The notes beneath the pieces were generated by a model. That model ran no database searches, was not told where the DNA came from, and worked only from the letters and a program-made list of their open reading frames with translations. Below are positions 5,926-11,825 of a stretch of 50,262 nt of DNA, piece after piece. This DNA comes from an uncultured Demequina sp. (GTDB lineage: Bacteria > Actinomycetota > Actinomycetes > Actinomycetales > Demequinaceae): assembly GCA_937925595.1 (NCBI GenBank), contig CALALQ010000089.1:1-50262 (forward strand). Reading direction: 5' to 3'. Position 1 is the first letter of the stretch; every line of letters starts with the position of its first letter. The position numbers and the translations under genes were made by a program.

Positions 5926-6408
5926 ATGGGAGCATCCATACTCGAACCACTATTCCCTTATCGTCATCTTGACCAAGACCACCTCATCAGGGTTTCGGTC
6001 CGCGTGTGCCCGCGTGACAAACAGCGCGTGGCCTCTATCATCCCCGACCTGGGTATCCACACTCTCATCGTTCAAACCGTCTATTCCCAAATCTCCAAGT
6101 TCATCATCTCGAACAACCTGACCTACAATGACGCAGACCAACAACGACTCCTCGACTTCATCCGTGCCGCCGAGTTCTTCGACCAAGGTGCCGTTCGCGG
6201 ACCAGCCCCTGTCGGCGCTTCTGGGACTATCCCTGGCGGACATGTCACCGGAGGAGCTACGCCAATATACGACGCACCTCCGAGCCATGCGAACAAACGC
6301 ACCGACGCTGGAAAAAGCAATCGCAAAGGACGCGCCGAAAAAGGCGAAGGCATCCAAGTCCAAGGCGTCGAAAGACTCCGGCAAGTCAAAGGAGGCGCTT
6401 GTAAATGA
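5926..6408 (+). CDS. Hypothetical protein, 160 aa, overlapped in its 3' half by another frame
   Basis: Residues 1-90 look like a real globular protein (YRHLDQDHLIRVSVRVCPRDKQRVASIIPDL...TYNDADQQRLLDFIRAAEFFDQG). After about residue 90 the sequence becomes low in hydrophobics and odd (GPAPVGASGTIPGGHVTGGATP...), exactly where frame +1 (6128-6421) becomes protein-like. Either two genes overlap by 281 nt or a +1 ribosomal frameshift near 6185-6200 joins them. The stop overlaps the nuclease start at 6405 (ATGA). Confidence 0.6.
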   Translation: MGASILEPLFPYRHLDQDHLIRVSVRVCPRDKQRVASIIPDLGIHTLIVQTVYSQISKFIISNNLTYNDADQQRLLDFIRAAEFFDQGAVRGPAPVGASGTIPGGHVTGGATPIYDAPPSHANKRTDAGKSNRKGRAEKGEGIQVQGVERLRQVKGGACK

Positions 6409-6421
6409 ATACGGCGACTGA
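6128..6421 (+). CDS. Lys-rich hypothetical protein, 97 aa, in +1 frame over the 5926 gene
   Basis: From the ATG at 6128: a Ser/Thr-rich N terminus, then VPFADQPLSALLGLSLADMSPEELRQYTTHLRAM, a helical segment typical of phage accessory proteins, and a Lys/Ala/Ser-rich basic tail (KAIAKDAPKKAKASKSKASKD). The basic tail suggests nucleic-acid binding. It has no clear ribosome-binding site, overlaps the 5926 gene by 281 nt and the nuclease gene by 17 nt. It may instead be the C-terminal part of a frameshifted 5926 product. Confidence 0.55.
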   Translation: MTQTNNDSSTSSVPPSSSTKVPFADQPLSALLGLSLADMSPEELRQYTTHLRAMRTNAPTLEKAIAKDAPKKAKASKSKASKDSGKSKEALVNEYGD

Positions 6422-7442
6422 ACAAATCCGAGACTACGCCCCCGGCGAGCGTCTGCCCACCGGCGTCATCCCGATCCCACTCGTCGGTGGGGCGTTTATG
6501 ATTGACAACTCGTCCACCGAGAAGATCATGACGTGCCACCGTGCGGCTGAGTATTACATCTCCCGCAAGCGTGAACTCAACAAACCACGCTCCGCGCTGG
6601 AGTTCGGTAAGATCATCCACCGCGCGCTGGAAACCCGCTACCGCGAAGCTGGCACCCACTTCGACGCCGATGCCCTGTACAAGTCCCTCGCAACCCTCCG
6701 CGCCGGCTTCGACTCGTGGTCCCCGGATGACCCGGAGGAGTTCCGCAACTACGACACCGGCATCAAGGTCCTGTCCAAGTACCACGACGACTTCCAGTTC
6801 GAGGACTTTGAGGTGTATCGCTTCCCGGACGGCCAGCCCGCTGTCGAATTTCCGTTCGCAATCCCATTCGGCACCGTGACCCTGTCCCACCCCGGCGCCT
6901 GGGTCCGTGACGAAAGCGGGCGGGTCTACTTCGACCCGAACCTCCAAGAAATCCCCGTCGTCATCAAAGGCAAGATCGACCTGATCTACCGGCGTGAGGG
7001 TGGTCTCTACGGCCTTGACCACAAGACCACCTCCATGATGGGACCACAATACTTCACCGAGTTCGAGCTGTCTTCCCAAGTCCACACCTACTCGTGGGCT
7101 ATCGAGCGGCTGACCGGCCAGCTCCCTTCGGGCTACACCATCAACGGACTCGGCATCCGCAAACCAACCAAGACGGGCAAATCCCTGGAGTTCATCCGGC
7201 ACACCATCCCGGTCTTCCCGGGGCTCGTACGCGAATGGGAGCAAGACACCCTGCACATCCTCGGCCAGTTCTTGGAACAGTGTGTCACCGGCTACACTCC
7301 CAAGATGACGAAATGGTGTGTTGCCAAGTACGGTATCTGCGAGTACAAAGGTGTCTGCGGTCTGCCCGACCCGGACCACCGGCTGCTGGCACTGTACTCC
7401 AACGAATACCGCGACGTCACCTGGGACCCGTTGAAGGAGTAA
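6405..7442 (+). CDS. PD-(D/E)XK nuclease, Cas4/RecB-like with putative Fe-S cysteines, 345 aa
   Basis: Member of the PD-(D/E)XK nuclease superfamily, close in plan to Cas4, AddB and RecB-type exonucleases. The catalytic core is D192 (KGKIDLIYRR) and D205-x-K207 (LDHKTTS). Cys44 near the N terminus plus C-terminal Cys305, Cys312 and Cys318 match the one-plus-three cysteine arrangement that holds a 4Fe-4S cluster in Cas4-like nucleases. It probably resects DNA ends to give single strands for the Sak4-like ATPase (7827) and candidate ssDNA-binding protein (8938) downstream. A strong Shine-Dalgarno site AAAGGAGG stands before the ATG. Confidence 0.85.
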   Translation: MNTATEQIRDYAPGERLPTGVIPIPLVGGAFMIDNSSTEKIMTCHRAAEYYISRKRELNKPRSALEFGKIIHRALETRYREAGTHFDADALYKSLATLRAGFDSWSPDDPEEFRNYDTGIKVLSKYHDDFQFEDFEVYRFPDGQPAVEFPFAIPFGTVTLSHPGAWVRDESGRVYFDPNLQEIPVVIKGKIDLIYRREGGLYGLDHKTTSMMGPQYFTEFELSSQVHTYSWAIERLTGQLPSGYTINGLGIRKPTKTGKSLEFIRHTIPVFPGLVREWEQDTLHILGQFLEQCVTGYTPKMTKWCVAKYGICEYKGVCGLPDPDHRLLALYSNEYRDVTWDPLKE

Positions 7443-7446
7443 TCCC

Positions 7447-7644
7447 ATGAACCCACGTCCACCAGATTACGTCCTCAGGGTTAAAACCAAGGACGCCAAT
7501 AACCGTGACAACACCCGGGCCGGGGCGGCTTGGAGGAACCCAGACCAGAGTATCACGATTCGGTTGAATCCCGCAATTAGCCTGAACTACACCGATAACT
7601 ATCTTATTACACTATTCCCCAACAACGACCCAAAACCTGAATGA
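7447..7644 (+). CDS. Small beta-rich hypothetical protein, 65 aa
   Basis: Reads MNPRPPDYVLRVKTKDANN...TRAGAAWRNPDQSITIRLNPAISLNY, a pattern of short strands seen in many small phage and plasmid proteins of the type 'R-x-G-A-A-W-x-N-x-D-x-x-x-x-I-x-L'. Function unknown. Preceded by a good Shine-Dalgarno site (GAAGGAG) and only 4 nt after the nuclease stop; the stop overlaps the next ATG (ATGA). It sits inside the recombination cassette. Confidence 0.65.
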   Translation: MNPRPPDYVLRVKTKDANNRDNTRAGAAWRNPDQSITIRLNPAISLNYTDNYLITLFPNNDPKPE

Positions 7645-7826
7645 AATCCGCCGCCATCAAAAAAGAAGTCTTGCGTCGGTATAACGACCAGCGCCGGGCA
7701 ATCAACCAAACACCCGCGTACGAGCTGTCACGCCAAGTACAGATCGTCATCGAGGTCCTCTGCGAGGAGTTCACGCGCGATCTCAAAAGGGCCGAACAGT
7801 CTCACCTCATCCACTACCACGATTAA
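7641..7826 (+). CDS. Small helical hypothetical protein, 61 aa
   Basis: Highly charged helical protein (MKSAAIKKEVLRRYNDQRRAINQTPAYELSRQVQIVIEVLCEEFTRDLKRAEQ). No motif recognised. Start overlaps the previous stop (ATGA) and its own TAA abuts the next ATG directly, so it is translationally coupled to the Sak4-like ATPase. It could be a partner or regulator of that protein; inference only. Confidence 0.6.
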   Translation: MKSAAIKKEVLRRYNDQRRAINQTPAYELSRQVQIVIEVLCEEFTRDLKRAEQSHLIHYHD

Positions 7827-8600
7827 ATGAAATCCACCTCCTTCAAACCTGACGCATCCTGCGCCATCCTCCTCGTCGGCGAGCCAAAAACCGGCAAGAC
7901 CAACCTCGCCTTCGCCTTCCCAAACCTCGGCATCATCGACTGCGACCTCAACCTCGCAGCCGCCGTCCGCCGTTGCCCCAGCAAAGTCTTCGACTACGAG
8001 CAGCCTGCCGTCCTTCCAGACGGCAAGGAACGCCCAGAGGTCGACCGCTGGAACTTCGTCGTCGAGAAGACCAAAGCCTATATCGCCGACCCGTCCATCC
8101 AGACGATCTTCGTTGACGGCCTGGGCGTCCTGTACGAAATGTGCATGGCCCATATCGTGCACCAAACCCGTCTCGCCGGCACCAACAAGACCGGCAAGAT
8201 GGAAATCCAGAACTACGGCGACCTCGCACGCCTCATCCGTGGCTACGTCATGATGCTCCGTGCGTCCGGCAAGATCGTCCTGGTCTCCTCGCACCAAGCC
8301 GCCGAAAAGGACGAGGTCACCGGCGCCTTCCGTTACTACCTCAACGTTCCGGGTCAGACGAAAGAAAACCTCGGCGGACTCTTCACCGACGTATGGGCAA
8401 CTGTCGCCACGCCAGGCATCGGCGGCAAGACCAAGTTCGCCATCCGTACCAAACCAACCGGCTACCACGTCTCCCTCGGGACGTCCTTCGCCCTCGACGC
8501 CGAGATCGACGTCACCGACAAGACACCAGACCAAATCTGGTCCCTCCTCTCCCCCAAGCTTGGTATCACCGCCAAGACCGTAACCCCGACCGCCGCCTGA
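7827..8600 (+). CDS. RecA-like AAA ATPase, Sak4-type recombinase, 257 aa
   Basis: P-loop ATPase of the AAA_24 / Sak4 type. Walker A is GEPKTGKT (residues 18-25), Walker B is IFVDG with D97, and a sensor-like segment KIVLVSSHQ follows near residue 150. Phage Sak4 proteins are small RecA-fold ATPases that act in homologous recombination with a cognate ssDNA-binding protein. The surroundings fit: a Cas4/RecB-like nuclease upstream and a DUF669-like protein downstream. Its length is usual for the family. It begins immediately after the TAA of the previous gene. Confidence 0.85.
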   Translation: MKSTSFKPDASCAILLVGEPKTGKTNLAFAFPNLGIIDCDLNLAAAVRRCPSKVFDYEQPAVLPDGKERPEVDRWNFVVEKTKAYIADPSIQTIFVDGLGVLYEMCMAHIVHQTRLAGTNKTGKMEIQNYGDLARLIRGYVMMLRASGKIVLVSSHQAAEKDEVTGAFRYYLNVPGQTKENLGGLFTDVWATVATPGIGGKTKFAIRTKPTGYHVSLGTSFALDAEIDVTDKTPDQIWSLLSPKLGITAKTVTPTAA

Positions 8601-8601
8601 T

Positions 8602-8850
8602 ATGATCCCACGTCCTATTACCATCCGCCCAGTCCTGAACGGCTATGTCGTCCAGGTCGGCTGTCAAGAAGTCGTCTTCGACAGCACTGACGCACTAATC
8701 AGCGGTCTGCGTCATTACCTCTCCGACCCCGAAGCGATCGAAAAGGACTACCGAGAGAACGCCTTGCACAAGGACCTCATCAACCGGCCCGCCGCACCCT
8801 GCCCAGACCACCCAGTCGGCGTAGCTGGCATCGACGCCAGATACCGCTAA
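8602..8850 (+). CDS. Hypothetical phage protein, 82 aa
   Basis: Core sequence ITIRPVLNGYVVQVGCQEVVFDSTDALISGLRHYLSDPEAIEKDYRENAL is a small beta-beta-beta-alpha arrangement that I have seen as an unnamed protein beside DUF669 and recombinase genes in other phages. Function unknown. One base separates it from the Sak4-like gene; after it comes an 87-nt leader with a hairpin before the 8938 gene. Confidence 0.65.
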   Translation: MIPRPITIRPVLNGYVVQVGCQEVVFDSTDALISGLRHYLSDPEAIEKDYRENALHKDLINRPAAPCPDHPVGVAGIDARYR

Positions 8851-8877
8851 CGACCGCCGCCCGCCCGTAACGCACTT

Positions 8878-8895
8878 CCCGGGATAACTCCCGGG
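8878..8895 (+). promoter_or_regulatory. Stem-loop in the leader of the 8938 gene
   Basis: CCCGGG (8878-8883) and CCCGGG (8890-8895) form a 6-bp stem around ATAACT. The 42 nt that follow contain very few G residues and no Shine-Dalgarno site, then the ATG at 8938. The element could terminate, protect or process the transcript. Confidence 0.4.
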
Positions 8896-8937
8896 CCAAC
8901 AAAAACCAATAGACCCAGTAGATAAACCACCACCACC

Positions 8938-9399
8938 ATGTCCAACGACATCAACGACCTGCAGAACCTTGACCTCTCCACCGTTCCGACTGCACTGCCC
9001 GTCCTCGTCGACGGCCAGTACGAAGCGACGGTTGCTGACGCCAAGGTCGAGCCTAACTCGAAAGGTGACGGCAACAACTTCAACGTGAAGTTGACCCTGA
9101 ACCTCCCGGCCAAGGGTGTCATCCAGACCCCGAATGGTCTCCAAGAGACACAACTCAACGCGGGCTTCCCCGTGTTTGACACCATCTCCATGAAGGAGAC
9201 CCGCAAGGACGACGGCTCCCTGAAGTACGACCCGCGCATCAACCTGGCCAAGTTCCAGGAAGGCGTTCTCGGTACCAAGGGTGCCTTCTTCCCGCTGGAA
9301 CAGTACATCGGTCGCCGCGTCTTGATCAAGACCAAGATCGAGAAGAACGCCGAGTACGGCGACCGCGCCCGCGTGGTCAAGTACACCTACGTCTCCTAA
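8938..9399 (+). CDS. DUF669-like candidate ssDNA-binding protein, 153 aa
   Basis: Beta-rich protein beginning MSNDINDLQNLDLSTVPTALPVLVDGQYEATVADAKVEPN, with the pattern G-Q-Y-x-A-x-V-x-x-A-K-x-E-P-N typical of the phage DUF669 group, which is usually found in recombination/replication cassettes and is thought to bind single-stranded DNA. The OB-like strand pattern continues (NNFNVKLTLNL, RRVLIKTKIEK). The gene has its own SD-less leader with hairpin and its own terminator, consistent with high, independent expression expected of an ssDNA-binding protein. Function is by family and context. Confidence 0.7.
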   Translation: MSNDINDLQNLDLSTVPTALPVLVDGQYEATVADAKVEPNSKGDGNNFNVKLTLNLPAKGVIQTPNGLQETQLNAGFPVFDTISMKETRKDDGSLKYDPRINLAKFQEGVLGTKGAFFPLEQYIGRRVLIKTKIEKNAEYGDRARVVKYTYVS

Positions 9400-9431
9400 C
9401 CGAGACGTACTTCAGCAGGTCGCATAGCACT

Positions 9432-9472
9432 GGCCGGTGTTGGGGACTAACCTCCTCGGCACCGGCCTTTTT
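9432..9472 (+). terminator. Intrinsic terminator after the 8938 gene
   Basis: GGCCGGTG (9432-9439) pairs perfectly with CACCGGCC (9460-9467), followed by five T (9468-9472). The next gene's ATG (9478) lies only five bases after the T-run, so transcripts that make that gene must read through or start inside it. Confidence 0.85.
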
Positions 9473-9477
9473 AGTGT

Positions 9478-9768
9478 ATGGATCCCACACCCGAACCCAA
9501 CTTCCCTCTCCCACGTCGGATGCGCCTGTCCGAGGCGCCAGACGCCCTGCTCAGACAGGTCATCGAGAAGTCCGGCCGGAACGTCTTCGTCGTCATGAAC
9601 AAAGCCGGCACCACCGTCCTCAAAGACCCAGGCATGGACATGCCTTACCACGTCCGCAATAAAAAGATCGCCGAGAAAGTCGCCCGTGAATCCGGCGGCG
9701 TCGCCGTCGACCTGGAAACCGCCATCAAACAACTGGAAGCCCACTACAAGTCCCGCGCCAACGACTAA
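9478..9768 (+). CDS. Hypothetical protein, 96 aa, start embedded in a terminator tail
   Basis: Soluble alpha/beta protein: DALLRQVIEKSGRNVFVVMNKAGTTVLKDPGM...KIAEKVARESGGVAVDLETAIKQLEAHY. No family recognised. Its ATG follows the terminator T-run by 5 nt with no Shine-Dalgarno site; it would be translated from read-through RNA directly behind the hairpin, or as a nearly leaderless message. It lies 17 nt before the methyltransferase gene. Confidence 0.6.
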   Translation: MDPTPEPNFPLPRRMRLSEAPDALLRQVIEKSGRNVFVVMNKAGTTVLKDPGMDMPYHVRNKKIAEKVARESGGVAVDLETAIKQLEAHYKSRAND

Positions 9769-9785
9769 CCTCCGCCCAGCTTCAC

Positions 9786-11321
9786 ATGTCCTCCTATCCA
9801 TTCCGCTACCCAGAACAAGCAGTCCTCGTCAACGTCTCCGAGATCGACGTATCCGGTCGGGTCCGTCAAATCTACCATGACATCGACGGCCTGGCCGAGT
9901 CCATCAAAACCAACGGCCTGATCCACCCACCCGTCATCAACTCCCACTTCAAGCTCATTGCCGGTGGTCGTCGCATGAAGGCCATGACCGAGGTCCTCAG
10001 CCTGACCCAAGTCCCCGTCATGTTCTTGGAGACCCTCGACGACGCCGACCTGGCACTCCTCGAAGCCGAAGAAAACGCCCGTCGCGAGGCCACCACCTGG
10101 CAGGAGGACGTCATGTCCATCGTCCAAGTCCACCGTCGCAAGACCGTCGCCAAGGCACTCAACGCCGAGCGCTGGACCCAGGAAATGACCGGTCGCCTCC
10201 TCAACCGCGGTCAAGCCTCTATCTCCACGGCACTAACCCTCGCCTCCTACATCGAGAAGCACGACAAGCAAATCATGGAGGCCCCGGACGCCAAGGCCGC
10301 CCTCCGCATCCTCGTCGAGCGCCGAGAGAACGAAGCCAACGCCGCTCTCGCCCGAGCCACCGTCCCATCCATGGCCGGGCTCATCAAACCCACCACCGAC
10401 ACCAAAGGCGGCAAGGACATCCTCGCCGAACTTCTCGCCCAGTCCTCATCATCCACCGATGACGACCTCTTCGAGAAGCCGGCCACGCCGTCGACCAGCA
10501 ACAACTTCAAGCCGGCGGTCACCGGCATCGGCCTGCAAGCCGCGCGTCCGGTCGAACTTCCGGGTCAGGTCGTCGCGTCAACGCCGGAGATTACCATCCC
10601 ACTCAGCGCGATGCTGCGTCAGGGCGACATGATGAACCTGGACACCTTCTTCGGCCCTAAATACTTCGACCATATCATCACCGACATCCCCTACGGGATC
10701 GACATGGGTAACCTCCAGCAGGCCAACACCGGCATGGACGTATCCAGCACCGCCGCGGAGCATGACGTAGACGCCAACATCGACCTCATGCAGCGTATGT
10801 TCCCGGTGTGGTATGCTGCCCTCAAGGACAACGGCTATGCGATCCTGTGGTGTGATGTCCAGCATTGGAATCTCCTCAGTGACTCCGCGACCGCCGCTGG
10901 TTTCAAGGTCCAACGCTGGCCGTTGATTTGGTACAAAACACACCAGTGTCTCAACCAAGCTGCCCAGTACAACTTCACCAAGAACTATGAAATCGCCATG
11001 GTCCTCCGGAAAGGTAACGCGACGCTTGTCCAACCGCAATCCTCGTCCGTGTGGTCCGGCTCCGGTCTCAACGAGAAAGACCAATTCGGCCACCCGTTCG
11101 CCAAGCCGGTCAAGCTCTGGCAGTGGATCTACGACGCTGTTGCTACGCGGGGTCAACGTGTTCTCGATCCCTTTATGGGGTCCGGGAGTGCTCTGGTGGC
11201 CGGCATCCAACGCGGTCTTCAGTGTCATGGCGTCGAACTTAACGAATCGCACTACCATCGTGCGGTTGTGAATGTCACCAACGCGTACCAAACCCTAACC
11301 CCGAATGTTAAGTTCGTATGA
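9786..11321 (+). CDS. ParB-like nuclease domain fused to DNA methyltransferase, 511 aa
   Basis: Residues about 10-110 form a ParB/sulfiredoxin-like domain (INGL-type segment IKTNGLIHPPVIN; GGRRMKA at 60-66; EENARRE near 97). Residues about 270-505 form an amino-methyltransferase: motif IV is DIPYG (D300-G304) and the SAM-binding motif I is DPFMGSG (461-467) near the C terminus, which is the beta-class order. The enzyme probably methylates exocyclic amino groups (N6-adenine or N4-cytosine) in phage or host DNA. Such fusions are known in phages, where methylation may protect against restriction. DIPY replaces the commoner DPPY. The stop overlaps the next start (ATGA). Confidence 0.85.
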   Translation: MSSYPFRYPEQAVLVNVSEIDVSGRVRQIYHDIDGLAESIKTNGLIHPPVINSHFKLIAGGRRMKAMTEVLSLTQVPVMFLETLDDADLALLEAEENARREATTWQEDVMSIVQVHRRKTVAKALNAERWTQEMTGRLLNRGQASISTALTLASYIEKHDKQIMEAPDAKAALRILVERRENEANAALARATVPSMAGLIKPTTDTKGGKDILAELLAQSSSSTDDDLFEKPATPSTSNNFKPAVTGIGLQAARPVELPGQVVASTPEITIPLSAMLRQGDMMNLDTFFGPKYFDHIITDIPYGIDMGNLQQANTGMDVSSTAAEHDVDANIDLMQRMFPVWYAALKDNGYAILWCDVQHWNLLSDSATAAGFKVQRWPLIWYKTHQCLNQAAQYNFTKNYEIAMVLRKGNATLVQPQSSSVWSGSGLNEKDQFGHPFAKPVKLWQWIYDAVATRGQRVLDPFMGSGSALVAGIQRGLQCHGVELNESHYHRAVVNVTNAYQTLTPNVKFV

Positions 11322-11638
11322 AACTCCTACGCTTGCACCGAGTGTTGAGGTTTCAGACCCACGTCACCGCCCACGTCGACCTGCGCGTCCGGTCCTTCTT
11401 GTTCTGGAAGCAAGACTGGCTTGACATAATTGCCATCAAGGCGACTGGTAAGGCTTGGTATCTTCCAGGTATCCATCTCACCGCCCGACTCCAACGCCAG
11501 CTCGACGCGGCCTTGAGTGACGTCATCGAGGAAGGTACCTTGACCGACCTGACGTACGATTTCCCCTCCCGTGTATCACATAAACCTGCCAGAGTTCCTA
11601 CCAATGACTCAGACACCACGCCCGTTTCGGGTTCATGA
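11318..11638 (+). CDS. Hypothetical protein, 106 aa
   Basis: Compact basic protein (MKLLRLHRVLRFQTHVTAHVDLRVRSFLFWKQDWLDIIAIKATGKAWYLPGIHL) with alternating strands, then a helix (ARLQRQLDAALSDVIEEG). C-terminal residues after YDFPSRV overlap the next gene and look unstructured. No family recognised. Coupled to the methyltransferase by ATGA. Confidence 0.6.
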   Translation: MKLLRLHRVLRFQTHVTAHVDLRVRSFLFWKQDWLDIIAIKATGKAWYLPGIHLTARLQRQLDAALSDVIEEGTLTDLTYDFPSRVSHKPARVPTNDSDTTPVSGS

Positions 11639-11825
11639 CGGCCTGACCGAATACATCATCATCGCCATCCCAGACGACGGCGACGACCTCACCCCGTCCT
11701 GGTCCATCGCTGACATCTTCCTCTTCCACCCAAAGCGGGTGCTCGGGGAACGTGTCTACCTCCACAACGTCCCGGACCACATCCGACGTGAAATCGAATC
11801 CATCATGTCGAACCCGCTGCTATGA
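11604..11825 (+). CDS. Small hypothetical protein, 73 aa
   Basis: Reads MTQTPRPFRVHDGLTEYIIIAIPDDGDDLTPSWSIADIFLFHPKRVLGERVYLHNVPDHIRREIESIMSN. A compact beta/alpha protein without membrane segment. I prefer the ATG at 11604; a GTG at 11571 would add 11 residues. Neither has a clear Shine-Dalgarno site, and both overlap the preceding gene. Its stop overlaps the polymerase start (ATGA at 11822-11825), so it may set polymerase translation by coupling. Confidence 0.6.
   Translation: MTQTPRPFRVHDGLTEYIIIAIPDDGDDLTPSWSIADIFLFHPKRVLGERVYLHNVPDHIRREIESIMSNPLL

Noticed and set aside
6123..7448. 441-codon leftward open frame opposite the nuclease gene
   Set aside because: It is antisense to a clear PD-(D/E)XK nuclease; composition (Val/Gly/Asp-rich) is the usual shadow of a high-GC coding strand and no motif is present.
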